A model generated the notes under the pieces. It was given only the letters and a program-made list of their open reading frames with translations. It had not been told where the DNA came from and made no database searches. Shown piece after piece: positions 11,001 to 22,690 of a stretch of DNA of 64,000 bases. The first letter of the stretch is position 1, and each line of letters starts with the position of its first letter. Both the position numbers and the translations under genes were made by a program. The stretch comes from Glebionis coronaria (taxonomy: Eukaryota > Streptophyta > Magnoliopsida > Asterales > Asteraceae): assembly GCA_025667525.1 (NCBI GenBank), contig CM046877.1, positions 294,000,364-294,064,363 on the forward strand, given 5' to 3'.

Positions 11001-11828
11001 ATGAGCTTGATGACTTTGAGGAATGAGTAGGTGTTGTTGACGGGGAACGGGTTTTGTTGAAGTAGCAGCCACAAAAGCAATAGAATTTGCAGACCGTTCT
11101 GCCTTTTCAGCCCTTAGTTCATTCACTTCATTCTGATGTTGTTTCAAGATATCATAAAGTTTGTGATATGAGATGGTCTTGATATCTTCCCTTTGTTTAA
11201 CCAAGGTCACAAACCTTTGCCATTCCGGTTTAAGTTGAAGTAGAAACTGAACATTGGCATGATGATTGGAGATGGTGCACTGATTTCTGACAAGCTCATT
11301 CATCATTTTGTAGAATCTCAAGTAATATGAGTCAATGGATTCACCATCTTCAGATGTGAATTTTCCAAACTCCCAAAGTAGATTAGTCTCGAGATCTTGA
11401 ACATTGATCGACTCACCTTGCTTCAATCGATGAATTGCATTCCACATTTCCATAGCATTAGGACATGCATCAACTGTGGAATAGATATCGTTATCAATTC
11501 CAGTGAGTATGAAGTTTATAGCATTAGCTTCAGCTTGGAGGAGTTTCTTTTTCTCAGCAGAACATGTGTCAAAATCCTCCATAGCTCGTATAGTTGATGA
11601 AGTACCATCCTCTGCTTGTGTGGTAATTGGTCTGAATTCAAAAACTGGAGGTGGATTCTCAAGGCAGTGACGAAGAGCAGTTCAGTTTTCTTTTCCGTCG
11701 AGAAATCTGAGAAAACGAGATCTCCATTGAACGTAACAACCGGCAGTGAGCACAGGTGGATTACCGTTGCCACCTTGTTCCAGACGAATTTGATTAGCAG
11801 TTGCAATGTTGATGTTGTTGTTAGACAT
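8049..11828 (-). pseudogene. Cop1 Copia gag and pre-integrase polyprotein, frameshifted
   Basis: Starts at ATG 11828 (MSNNNINIA). The gag capsid domain (UBN2-type; GESINVQDLETNLLWEFGKFTS, NHHANVQFL) runs to about 10990. A CCHC knuckle follows (CFNCKRFGHMARE, about 10625-10665); a base lost from the codon of its last cysteine causes a frameshift. A TAG lies near 10518. From about 10517 to 8049 the frame is open for over 800 residues, mostly long coiled coil with TGQSIQTMNMLNRN, YADHMNAILGVYTDL and ISELQKLIEKMKGKS, as in Copia polyproteins I remember from Asteraceae. A C-x2-C...H motif near 8220 precedes the Ath1 junction. Gag has at least three frame changes (about 11680, 10985 and 10630). Confidence 0.85.
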
Positions 11829-12874
11829 GGTGAATACTTGTGAATGAATTGCAGATCTTAGTGGATTTGTTGTGATGAGGTGTGGTTAAAATTTCAAAAA
11901 CTCAAAAAAATTTCTCAGTCCGACAATAAATTCCCCAGTCCGACAAAACGGTAAGCCGAAAATTTTTCTATCGCCAAAATTTGAAATTGAGTTAGAAATA
12001 GCCAAAAACTAGTAGGGAAAAAAATTGAATTTACTTGACCTAAAATTTTTAACTCTTTTTTTTTTTATTTTTATTTTAATCTTCGTGTAAACTATGTTCC
12101 AAGTCTAGTCTAGATAGTGGCTAAGTCTAATAAGTACTCAAACAAAATTTAGATGTCCATCGCAATACCCATCGCACTCTCAGATCGTACTCCTTGATCG
12201 TATTCTTAGATCGTACTCTTAGATCGCAACCCTGATCATACTCTATGATTGTAACGAGTGATCGTATCCAGTGATCATAGACAGTGATCGTAGTGAGTGA
12301 TCGTAGTGAGTGATCGTAGTGAGTGATCATACTGAGTGATCGTACTGAGTGATTGTACTGAGTGATCGTACTGAGTGATCGTAGTGAGTGATCGTACTGA
12401 GTGATCGTACTGAGTGATCGTGCTGAGTGATCGTACTGAGTGATCGTACTCTGGACCGTATTGAGTGATCGCACTCTGGATCGCAGTGAGTGATCGCACT
12501 CTGGATCGTAGTGAGTGATCGCACTCTAGATCGTAACCAGTGATCGTGATATTGGATCGCAAGTAGAAACACCAGGTTTATGCGATCGCAATACACAGAT
12601 CGTACCAAGGAATCAAAATTACCCCTTTTCTCGGATAGTACTAGAACACAACAAATTCGTGATTTTTAGCCTAAAAATTAATCAAGCCCCCAAAAGTTTT
12701 GTGTTTTTAACCAAGATAACAATACCAAATCACTACCAATAGTAAGTAGATGATTTTTATGAAGAATGAACCATAAAAACACCAAAAAGATTTTGGTACG
12801 TGACTTTTAGAGCAAGATAGGCACGAAAAATCAAGAACACAACACACGAATCTTCAATCACCTATCCACTATAG
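11829..12874 (-). other. Cop1 untranslated leader
   Basis: About 1 kb between the primer site and gag. It contains TTACCGTTTTGTCGGACTG (minus strand, about 11930-11955), which recurs in the Cop2 leader near 53212, and the GATC tandem repeat. I see no credible coding; open frames in all registers of the repeat are a by-product of its period. Confidence 0.7.
12180..12600 (-). repeat. 13-bp GATC tandem repeat in the Cop1 leader
   Basis: On the plus strand the unit is TGATCGTACTGAG with variants (GTAGTGAG, GCACTCTGGA). The best-ordered part is about 12280-12450, more degenerate outside. Every unit carries a GATC or near-GATC core. A related repeat sits at the equivalent leader position of Cop2 (52385-52855). 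Confidence 0.9.
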
Positions 12875-12887
12875 GCTCTTGATACCA
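12875..12887 (-). other. Cop1 primer binding site (initiator tRNA-Met type)
   Basis: GCTCTTGATACCA is the reverse complement of TGGTATCAAGAGC, matching the plant Copia PBS TGGTATCAGAGC apart from one inserted base. It lies two bases from the LTR start at 12890. Confidence 0.8.
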
Positions 12888-12889
12888 AA

Positions 12890-13247
12890 TGTTATTCCCA
12901 TTCAATCCATAACACAAGATTTAGAGAGAGAAATAGTAGAAAAGTAGAGAGAGAGAGAGTAGAGAGAGAAGTGGAAGGTTTACACTAAAACTAGGTGTTT
13001 TATGAAATGAACCAACACCCTCTTCCACATGTGGAAGAGGTTTATATATGCCACGGCTCTAAGGCCTTTGTGGGCTTCATCTTGGGCCGGGCTTGACATT
13101 TACATTGGCATATAGCCCCTAACAAAGACAATATTAGCTTAAAGTCCAAGCCCGCTTTTCCCGACTAACCTATTACTATACAAGACCAATAACGACTAAG
13201 ATGACCTATTACATTCTTGTTCGACTATATATAATATAGGGCTAACA
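12890..13247 (-). repeat. Cop1 5' LTR
   Basis: 358 bp with TGTTA...TAACA inverted termini. The right flank CATAT (13248-13252) would be one copy of the target duplication; the other lies outside the window. Confidence 0.85.
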
Positions 13248-15386
13248 CATATGATGATGATCAAGTGGGTTTATATATTCTCATTTACTCATTTTTGTGT
13301 TATGTGTTGACAACTTTTATATTAGTTTACTAGTTTTACCTATTTACATGTTTTAGGTCCAATAAGCCTTTTATAAGTCCATTAACTTGTATTAATCCAT
13401 TTTATACTTTTGTTATCAGTATTATACTTTACATGTTGGGCCCAAGTGGGTTAAGCCCAATATGTAATCTTATAAGTGTTTTACTAACTAGTCGGGTTTA
13501 TAGTCCAATAAGGCTACTTTGGCCCGTTAATGTCTATATGTTGTAAAGTTCGGGTTTTATCGGTTTTTACTTGTATTAAGTACTTATATATCAGTATATG
13601 ACTTTTAAAAAGTTTACATTAGACGGGTCCGATCGTTTAAGTTTTAATTGACGAAAAACGTTATTTTTACGGTATTAGCCGAAAAGATGTAAAAATCATG
13701 TTTATAGTTTTTATAACTTATAAAACTTACCAAACTACAATTTTTATAAAATGTCCATTTATTTATCCTTATACATATTTCTATAAATGAAATATATAAG
13801 TTAGTGGGTTTTAATTCACATTTTATACTATATTTATTTGAGTGCTTATATAATAATATTAATCTTTAATTTCACAAAATCAGTCCTAAATTTTAGGTTC
13901 ACTAAAATGTCCATATATAGAGTTCTATAATGAGATAGGACCTCAAATTTTTATCACATAAACTAAATGATATGTGCTTCATTTTGTTCCTAGCTACTGA
14001 TGAATCAACCTCTAAATATTTTAATAAATTCGTCAAAAATAGTGTAGGCAGATTTGCACTCTAAACTTGTTTTGATCATATCTCACTCATTTTTATGATT
14101 CCATTGCATGGCCAACTCTCACATGTGTATAATACCTAATACTTACTGTATATTGATTCCACTTTACCATTTTATCAGTTTAACATTTGGTTACTTACTG
14201 TTTTTATACAGCCATCATTTTAAGCATGATTTTAACCTTGTTACCTATGGTTTTTCATCTCTTTAATCATATTTATCAACACTTGATCCCCACACAATAT
14301 TTTTATCATCATATATTCATCATATACATATAAAATAAGAAAGAAAATACATGATTACATAATCAAAATAACAAGAGGATGGGAAGAACAATATTTATAC
14401 CACCAAGGTTGTGTAGTTTATGATCAAGGCTTGGATTTTGATGGAAGAACTTGTGATAGATCAACACCAACTTTAAAGACCACATATCTTTGTAAACTTC
14501 TTGTAGAAATCAGCCCTTGGACATCACCAAATCTTCTTCTTGGATGTTAAAATCACCACCAATCAATAGAGCTTGAAAAGGGCTTCATTATATGTGTGAA
14601 TAACATAGGATTTCATGGTTAAATTTGATCAAATGAGGGTGTTAAGGGGTGATATGGGACGAATTTAGAGAGAGAGGGAGGAGAGTTGTGTGAGATTTGC
14701 ATGGAGGAAATGAAGCTAGTGGTTTTGGGAGAATGGTTTTTGATGTTGGTAGCTTACTTTGTAAGCTCCAAGTTAACAAGTGTTAACTTGTTAGTTGAAA
14801 TTTTTGACACATCGTGGAGTGAGGTGTAGCTAGTTTTGCCGTCCCATATTGGGGGTGGGGAAAAAGTGGTTTTGTCTTATCCCCATTTATTTACGGATAC
14901 TCCTCGATTCTAGTTTCCTCGATTTGTGTGCCATCGGGTCGTTTTACGAAAAACGTTTTTATTAATTATGAATCAACGGCAAAAAACGAATCAAATAAAA
15001 ATTGTCTCATCAAAAACGGAGTTCGCAAACGTAAATACGTAATCCTAAGGTTTCCGGTTTAGTCGTAAAGGACGTTAAATTATAATCGTAAGTCCTAATC
15101 TCTTCTCGTAAATTTGTGATTTTATGAACCAACACAAATTTAAAATTCCAAAACAATATTCACGGATAAATTTATTTCCCGAAATGTCGGACTGTCACCA
15201 AAACGGTGTATGTAAACGTAAGCACGTAACGTGGAATCCTCCAGTTTAGACGTAGTCGATGCTACTTCAAGACGTAAATCCAAATTTATTCCCATAAATG
15301 AGTGAGTTCATAATATAACATTAAAATAATGTTTTTAAATAATATTAGAGAATAAAATATCAACCATAAATTGACGGATTGTCACA
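13248..15386 (-). repeat. Tek1 3' LTR, truncated by Cop1
   Basis: Collinear with 40032-42174 with scattered substitutions and small indels. The inner end reads GGATTGTCACA on the plus strand (TGTGACAATCC on the element strand). It is more diverged from its partner than the Ath2 LTR pair, so Tek1 is older. I see no coding sequence in it. Confidence 0.9.
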
Positions 15387-16678
15387 GCATTTACCCCTAA
15401 ACATGATCTTTGTCCTCAAAGATCATCTTATCTTACTACTCGCTTCTTATAGAGTTAAAGCCATGTGGGTATTTCCTCCACATTCGGTCTTTCTCACAAG
15501 TGTAATTCATTACAATACGCGAGTTTCATCAAACATAACTACGGGAATAAGATCAGGCTTAATGTTGACTTACTTTCACTATCCATGAAGTTCATGGGTT
15601 TTTTATGAATGCAACTTTTCGTCGATCTAAACTTTATCAAGAAGTGATCAGCTTCTCACTTGATAGACATTTTATCAAGTTCGATATACCAAACATAATT
15701 CAAGCAACTCTTGAAGTCCTAGGGTAGATCCAGCTTATATGCCTTTCAAACCAACGTTTTACATCATCTCAATGGTCCCATACAACGGGGACTTATTTCC
15801 CATGATCTTTCAGATCATCAATTCATTTTTCCAAGGTGAATTTTTTTGGCATAACTTCGCTACCCATCCTGCACTTCAAGGTCTACACTTCATATTCACA
15901 TAACCTCCTGTCCACTATCGGCAGTCAATAATCAGAACCTAATTTCAACAATCATTTCAGGTCTAGCGGGTCGGGTATTTTGTATGGTTAGGTTTGTCGT
16001 CATAGAAAACCTTAAACCTAAAAGACATGTCCAACTCACAGTGGGTGTATGTCGGATGTCTTAATCCAAACTCCTGCTTACAGATGCTCTTATATTTAGA
16101 TCCTAACAAGATTCGATCTCGATCCTAATACGATAATTATCAATGATAATCTTCCTAAGTAAAGCGATTATACGGTTTATTACCAAAGGTCAATCATTCA
16201 AACATAAAACAAGACTTCTAGTGTTTTGTATCATTACTTTACCTCGTCCCTTCGATTTGGGGTGGTAAACAGTAATCTCATCAAGGTTCGTTCCCAATGA
16301 CTTCTGATCAAATCTCTAGAAATCCGATGCGAAGCGAGGATCTTGATAGAGGTGATCGATACGGGCACACTATGTTTACACAACTCCTTTAAATACAAAG
16401 AGTCAATTTCTTCATCGAGAATCTATCATTAACAGGAATGATATTAGCAGATTTGGTCAGTCTATCGACGATGACCCAAATCGAATCAAATTCAGATGAC
16501 GACCTTTGCAATAGCTAGACGTTTACTAATGTATGAGGCGATGTCTGCCTTCATAATTTGCCATTAGTACAACTTCTTCAGATAAATATACATTAAATCA
16601 GAAATGACAGGAATAGAATACTTAATCTTATGAGATTCCAACATGACTAAATCTCGAAATCTTCCATATTTAGGCAAC
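15387..16678 (-). pseudogene. Tek1 3' pol remnant (integrase core)
   Basis: The minus strand translation near 16400-16495 reads FDSIWVIVDRLTKSANIIP, the start of the chromoviral integrase core. Toward 16678 come fragments resembling RDLVM-ESHK-KYSI and LKKLY-W-MKADIA-YISK, the zinc-binding region, in shifting frames with stops. The integrase start continues at 34624 across the Tat1 insertion. Sequence between 15387 and 16390 is too decayed for me to place. The last bases before the LTR hold the polypurine-like TTTAGGGGTAAATGC. Confidence 0.7.
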
Positions 16679-16712
16679 TGATGACGTATAGTCCCCAGCC
16701 GGGTCATGAACA
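16679..16712 (+). repeat. Tat1 5' LTR reduced to about 34 bp
   Basis: The first ~30 bases match the start of the 3' LTR at 34049 (one difference), then the sequence passes directly into ACA and the primer site. The 3' LTR is 575 bp, so about 540 bp of the 5' LTR, including its TATA region, are gone. The target duplication outside it is intact. Confidence 0.85.
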
Positions 16713-16715
16713 AGT

Positions 16716-16734
16716 TGGCGCCATCCGTGGGACC
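16716..16734 (+). other. Tat1 primer binding site
   Basis: TGGCGCCATCCGTGGGACC resembles the TGGCGCCGTCTGTGGGA primer site typical of Tat-lineage elements. It starts three bases after the LTR remnant. Confidence 0.7.
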
Positions 16735-16776
16735 CATTACACTAAGCTAGAACAAAACCTCATCTTGAATTTCCAA

Positions 16777-19700
16777 ATGACGAAGGGGCATCCACAAGCT
16801 AATCCCAGGAACACGAATCCTGGAAATCGGAAGTCCCAAGGGGAAGGGATACTCATCCCCAATCAATCCCCTAGCCGCCTTGCAGGCGGACCTGGTAACC
16901 GTGGTGGTTTTCAGCCCTTGGGGGTGACGAGTACGATCTCCATAACACCCCCACCTACTTCAACCCTGGACAACCCTGATCCAGGGAGTGCGCCCAATCC
17001 TCCTAACAAGGAGCCGCGCAGACCATCAGTGGAGGAGGAAGTAGAAGTCCAACCCCTCAGCGAGGAGGATCTCACTCGAATTCTTACGCAGAACATTGAG
17101 AGGATCGTCCCAGGGATTGCATCAAGGTTGAATCTAGGGAGGAACCTCCAATCTAGACTCAACTTTGGTGACACCGGACCAATCACCTCTTCCCAAAATC
17201 AGAGGAAAAGGAAAGCCCGGCCTCAGTAGCGGGGCATCTTTGAGGAAACTCCTCAACCTAGGAACGTGTTCGAGCGCATAGGAGATCGCCTCATGCAGGA
17301 ACTAACGCAGTCTCGAGAAGGGGGAGATAGGTCCGACGGTTCGCCCGAGCGACCAGATCGAGAGCTGACCAAAGCCACCCGCCGCACAAGCGTGTGGGAT
17401 AGGATGGACGCTGGGAGAAAGGCTCCCGGCTCGTCTCAAAAAAGTGGTCCTCATCCAAGAGATGGGGCACCACCCCCGTCTCCAGACCCATCAGGGGACG
17501 ACTCAGATGACCATCCACCTAAGCGTCGCCGACCTAGGCGCACCCCTCCACCACCACCAAACAATGATAAGTATTATGGTGGCCCTTATTATCGAGATGC
17601 AGAAGCGGAGGATCTTTCCCGCCCGTGGTGTGAACCATGGGATGACCCTAGGCTCACCCGGCCATGGGCGGATCCCAGGGAAGACCCATTCACCCTCCGC
17701 ATACGGAACTACTCCGAGGACACCAAACGTTGCATGCCAGCGTGTGTCAAGACCTATGATGGAACTGGTGATCCGGATGATCACCTCAAAATATTCGATA
17801 CGCAGGCTAAAATTGAGCGATGGCCCATGCCTATATGGTGCCAAATGTTCAATTCAACTCTGATTGGCAATGCCCGTGACTGGTTTGAGGGACTCCCTCC
17901 ATGAAGCATTGATAGTTTCACGGAACTACACACTGCGTTCAAGAATAATTATACTCAGAGGAAGAAGTATAATAGGGATCCGGTCTCATTGGCAACTGTC
18001 AAACAACGGCCGGGGGAGTCCACAGAAGCCTTCACTGAACGCTTCAATGATGAGTGCACGCGCACAAAAACAATGCCAGAACTCCTGAAAATCTCTGACT
18101 ACATGCACGCCATAACAGATAGGGAGTTGATCAGGCGTCTCAATGACAAGTGTCCAGAGAGATATGATGACCTTATGGAAAGGGTCAGAAATTTCATAGA
18201 GGGAGAAACAGCTGTTGCCGCGGCTTACCCATCCAGAGGAAATGGGTACCGGTCAAACGACCAGTCTCGTAGACAGTCGGGCGGTCAAGGAAATCAGAAC
18301 AATAGCAAGGGCTCAGACTATAAGAGCCAGAACAAAGGAGGGCGGCCGGACGATAAGTTTACCCCCCTAAAGATGTCCTACCGGGAGATCTTGCTGACGG
18401 AAGGGGCAAGCTTTCCAAGGCCTCCCCCAATGACAACTCCGCCAGACCGTCGGCAAGGAAATCGCTTCTGCGAGTTCCATAATAACAAGGGCCATGGTAC
18501 GGAGGAGTGTATCCAGCTCAAAAAGCACATTGAGTCACTGATCAAATCAGGTAAACTCAAGCACTTAGTTAAGGATTGGAAGGATGGAAAAGACAACAAG
18601 AAGTATGATAAGAAGGATCCCCAAAAGGAAAAACCTTCGACCATATACATGATCCAATCCAGACAACGCCGCACGAGGCAGAAAGTTGGCCAAAAATTTT
18701 CACGCGGCAGGGAAATCTCATTCCCTCCCATCACAGCAAGCGATGTGATTGATGCGCCTCTCACTATTGAGATAAGCATTGGAACACACAATGTTCGTCG
18801 CATGTATGTAGATGGAGGGTCGTCAGCAGAGGTACTGTATGAACACTGTTTTGTGCAGTTACACCCAGAAATAAGAAGCCAATTAGTACCGGCCACGGCG
18901 CCGCTCACTGGCTTTAGTGGAGACACTATCTGTCCGATAGGGCAACTGCGTCTGCTTGTAACCATTGGGAATGAGGAACACTCCACCACGGCGTGGATGA
19001 ACTTCATGGTGATACGCTCACATTCTCCGTACAATGGGATCATAGGCAGACCAGGTATTCTGGCTATACGGGCGGTACCCTCCACGGCACACGAAATAAT
19101 CAAATTCCCTGTCGAGGGAGGAATCGTCACCATTTACAACACAATCGTACCAGCATCCGAGTGCCATACCGTGACAACACCGGCTCCACCTGTTCCACCC
19201 AAGGATGGATCACCACCTCCCAATTGGAAGGTGGCAATTCATCCTGACTACCCGGAACAGGAGATATCCATAGGGAGGGCGCTCTCGGATAACGGCAAAA
19301 GGGCCATGTGCTCTCTTTTAAGTGCAAACCTAGATATATTAGCATGGGAGCCAAAGCATATGACAGGCGTGCCACGTGCGATAGCAGAACATAAGCTCCA
19401 GATCCGCCAGGGGTACCAACCCATCAAGCAAAAGAAGTGCGGCCAGGCGCCTGAGTGCAGCCGAGTGATATTGGAGGAAGTACGGAAACTAGTGGACGCA
19501 GGTATCATGCGTGAGGTATACTACCACGAGTGGTTATCCAATCCGGTCATGGTCAAAAAACATGACGGAAGTTGGCGCATGTGTGTGGATTTTACGGATC
19601 TGAACAAAGCCTGTCCACAGGATTGTTACCTGTTACCAGAAATCGACTGGAAGGTGGAATCCCTATGTGGATATCCCTTTAAGTGCTTCTTAGACGCATA

Positions 19701-20866
19701 TAAAGGATACCACCAGATCCAGATGGCGGAGGAGTATGCAGAAAAAACAGCGTTCCATACGAGCCAGGGCGTATATTGTTATACGAAAATGCCGTTTGGA
19801 CTAAAGAACGCCGGTGCTACATACCAGCGGCTCGTGGACAAAGCTTTTGAATCACAGATAGGCCGCAACCTGGAAGTCTATGTGGATGACTTAGTCATAA
19901 AAAGTCACACGGAGGATGCACTTCTCCGGGATGTCAAAGAGACATTCGACACACTGAGGAGGATTAACATGAAGCTAAATCCAAAGAAATGCACGTTTGG
20001 GGCAACGGAGGGAATGTTCCTTGGATATATGATCGATCCAAACGGCATCAAACCTTGCCCAGAGAAAACGGACACAGTAATACATCTGCCATCCCCTCAG
20101 ACACGGAAGGAGGTGCAATCCTTAAATGGGAAACTGGCCGGGCTAAATAGGTTTCTATCCAAGTCTGCAGAGAATTCATTACCCCTATTTAAGACACTCA
20201 AGAAGTGCATTAGGAAGGGAGACTTCCGGTGGACGAAGGAAGCCGAGGAAGCTTTTGGCCAACTCAAGCAGCATCTTCCATCTCTCCCTATGCTAGTAGC
20301 TCCCCGGCCAAAGGAGGAACTCATTATGTATCTCTCAGCCACTCATGGCGCAATAAGCGTGGTACTCATGACAGATAGAGATACAGTGCAAACTCCGGTC
20401 TACTTCATAAGTAGAACATTACAAGGGCCAGAGCTGAATTACTCCTCTATGGAAAAATTGGTGTTAGCACTAGTGTTTGCTACAAAGCGGTTGCGCCGGT
20501 ACTTTCAGGCGCACCCAATTATAGTCATTACGGACCAACCAATCAAGCAGGTCATTTCTAGACCGGATGTGGCAGGGAGGCTACAAAAATGGAGCATCTT
20601 ATTGGGGGAGCACAATATATCTTATAGGCCAAGGACGGCTGTGAAAGGCCAGATCTTGGCAGACTTCCTGATTGAGAAGCCGGATGAGGAAGGGCCAATC
20701 GTTAAACAAGACGAGACTCCAACAGAACCATGGGTGTTATTTACGGACGGTTCTTCGTGTACGGATGGGTCCGGAGCTGGTCTCATCCTCACAAATCCGG
20801 AAGGAATGGAGTTCACGTACGCCCTCCGTTTAGAGTTCACGGCCACCAACAACGAAGCGGAATATG
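16777..20866 (+). pseudogene. Tat1 gag-pol, 5' part (gag, protease, reverse transcriptase, RNase H)
   Basis: One frame from ATG 16777 (MTKGHPQ) to the Ath2 junction, broken only by TAG at 17227-17229 and TGA at 17902-17904. Gag capsid motifs lie at about 17730-18230 (YDGTGDPDDHL, FTERFNDEC), followed by a C-x3-H...H-x4-C knuckle near 18470. The protease active site is VDGGSS near 18811. The reverse transcriptase (about 19500-20100) shows WRMCVDFTDLNKACPQD, MPFGLKNAGATYQ and the catalytic YVDD (19879-19890). Then comes the usual RNase H (FISRTLQGPELNYS) and the start of a second RNase H (LFTDGSS at about 20737). It is cut inside NNEAEYEA at 20866 and resumes at 28208. Confidence 0.9.
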
Positions 20867-21189
20867 TAATAACTAGATTTTTCTATCAATTAAAGTTCAT
20901 TTTCTCGGTATCTCTTCGAATTGATCTCGGGTTAATTGTGTGAGATTAGTTGTTCTTGGTGAATCAAGTAAAAGGGTGTGGTTGTCTAAGACTAATTAAA
21001 AATAAAGACTTGGAACAAATAAAAATAAAGTGACGAGACAATAATGAAAGATTAAAACTTGGCGAAAAGTAAAGTGCGAGAAAATTAAAGGCAATAAAAG
21101 TAAATAACTCAAATTAAAACTTAAATCGAAAGGAAAGCTAGTAAAAGTGCAAATAAAGAAAATGGCAGGAAAAATAAAGTTTAAATCTG

Positions 21190-21785
21190 AAAACTAAAAA
21201 CTCTATTCGGAATAAAGTAAATATTCCGAATAAGGATGTGCTATACGGAATAAAAAAATGGAAAAATGCTCTATGCGGAATAATCAACCATGCGGAATAA
21301 CAAAGGCCATGCGGAATAATGAAGTCTACTCAGAATGTTGGGTCTACTCGGAATATATAAAATATTCCGAATAAAGGAAAGTAAAAGGTTCTACTCGGAA
21401 TATTGAAAATATTCCGAATAAGGGAAAAATCAAGCAACTATCCGGAATATTGAAATGTTCCGAATAAGGGAAAAATTAAGATGACTATTCGGAACAATCA
21501 AATGTTCCGAATAAGGGAAAAATTAAGATGACTATTCGGAACAATAAAATGTTCCGAATAAGGGAAAAATTAAGATGACTATTCGGAACAATCAAATGTT
21601 CCGAATAAGAGAAAAATTAAGATGTCTATTCGGAACAATCAAATGTTCCGAATAAGGGAAAAATGAAGATGCCTATGCGGAACAATCAAATGTTCCGAAT
21701 AAGAGAAAAATGAAGATGCCTATGCGGAACAATCAAATGTTCCGAATAAGGGAAAAATGAAGATGCCTATGCGGAACAATTGGAC
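21190..21785 (-). repeat. Hairpin-unit tandem array in the Ath2 3' LTR
   Basis: From about 21420 a 47-bp unit repeats about eight times. Each regular unit holds TTCGGAACA, six bases, then TGTTCCGAA, a perfect 9-bp inverted repeat, followed by an A-rich spacer (GGGAAAAATTAAGATG). Later units carry TGCGGAACA and lose one pair. More degenerate CGGAAT/ATTCCG units precede them. Confidence 0.9.
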
Positions 21786-22203
21786 GAAGAACAGTAACAG
21801 GTATATAAAACAGGGGATACGAATTTAAGCAAAATCAATCAAGATCAACCAAAAGATTAACCCAAAATAACCACTAAACATCAACTAACAATAATCAATC
21901 AAAACAAATCAACAAAACTAACAAATAAAGCCAAATCAATCAAAACCCACTTGATTAAAATCATAAAAACTCAAGAACATGAACTCAAAGATTAAGAACA
22001 AATCAAGCAAGAAAGGAAGAAGGAGATTAACAATAAAGTAAAGATTAACATCAATTAAATGGAAACTCACTTGGAATTAAAAGAAAATTAAAAGTGTGTT
22101 ACATGGAGATTAAGATGCATAAAAGTAAAGAACAAGAAATTGAAGATGGTGGAAGGGAGGCTTGTCAAGCCTCCAACACTCTAAACATTGAAACTACCTA
22201 ATC

Positions 22204-22211
22204 TATATATA
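22204..22211 (-). promoter_or_regulatory. Ath2 LTR TATA box
   Basis: TATATATA between CCTAATC and GATTAGG arms, the same layout as at 6506 in Ath1. The functional copy for this element would be the one in the 5' LTR (about 27735-27743, minus strand). Confidence 0.6.
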
Positions 22212-22676
22212 GGGGGATTAGGGAGGAGCTTAGGAAGCTTCCTCCCTCTTTCTTCTTTCTCTTAATTGCACACTTGAGTCCTTAAACTTCTTAATATTTT
22301 GTTAATCTTCTTAATACTTGGACTTTGTCTTGGGATTTCTTCAAACTCGTCTTGGATTTTCTTCATAAATAAGACTCGAGTTTTTTCGGCTATTAGTAAA
22401 CTTCCGTCTTTTGACTTTTTCTTCGATAAATCTTCAGAATTGGTCTTGGACTTCCGTTCTTTTTCCACTCTTGATCTTTCGACTTCATCTTTCGTCTTTT
22501 TCTTCGATAAAAGCTCGTGAATGCCGTGTTTTCTCCACTTTTCACCTTTTCGTCCTAAATCACAACAAAAACACAAACCACGCATAATTCCGACATAAAT
22601 GACATAAAATACACGTTTTGGCTCGGTTATTATTGTAATTAAGTGGTAAAAAGGATGGGTGTTTTCACACCTATCA

Positions 22677-22690
22677 AATCCCCTACACTT
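22677..22690 (-). other. Ath2 polypurine tract
   Basis: AATCCCCTACACTT on the plus strand is AAGTGTAGGGGATT on the element strand, identical to the Ath1 tract and adjoining the LTR. Confidence 0.8.

Larger units (their letters stand above)
8049..13247 (-). mobile_element. Cop1: Ty1/Copia retrotransposon, 5' part
   Basis: Reading on the minus strand: 5' LTR (13247-12890), Met-tRNA-type primer site, a leader with a GATC tandem repeat, then gag and the pre-integrase polyprotein region. The rest (integrase, reverse transcriptase, 3' LTR) would lie left of Ath1, outside the window, because Ath1 is inserted at 8048/8049. The element is inserted in the Tek1 LTR, whose intact copy shows the empty site near 40032. 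Confidence 0.88.
20867..22676 (-). repeat. Ath2 3' LTR
   Basis: On the plus strand it runs from TAATAACTAG to CACCTATCA. The left end has TA where the TG/CA rule predicts TG; the other LTR has the same change, so it predates insertion. It differs from the 5' LTR at only a handful of positions I can see (for example near 20980, 21545, 21620 and 21690). Confidence 0.93.

Noticed and set aside
12127..12608. Overlapping minus-strand frames with repeated YDHSVRSLSTIT-like peptides
   Set aside because: A by-product of a 13-bp tandem repeat without stops in any frame; it lies in the Copia leader, lacks any domain and has no coding context.
15379..15588. Small plus-strand ORF right of the Tek1 LTR
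   Set aside because: It covers the LTR border and the antisense of decayed pol; no domain or conservation.
16679..16777. Gag start at the ATG inside the Tat1 LTR (16681)
   Set aside because: That ATG lies in the LTR and the frame would read through the primer site; the ATG at 16777 follows it and begins gag-like sequence.
21420..21785. CRISPR-like array of 47-bp hairpin repeats
   Set aside because: No unique spacers, located inside LTRs of a plant retrotransposon and duplicated in the second LTR; no cas genes.
21420..21785. Heat-shock elements in the LTR array
   Set aside because: HSF sites need GAA/TTC blocks spaced by two bases; here TTC and GAA are separated by a single base (TTCCGAA, TTCGGAA), so the canonical spacing is not met.
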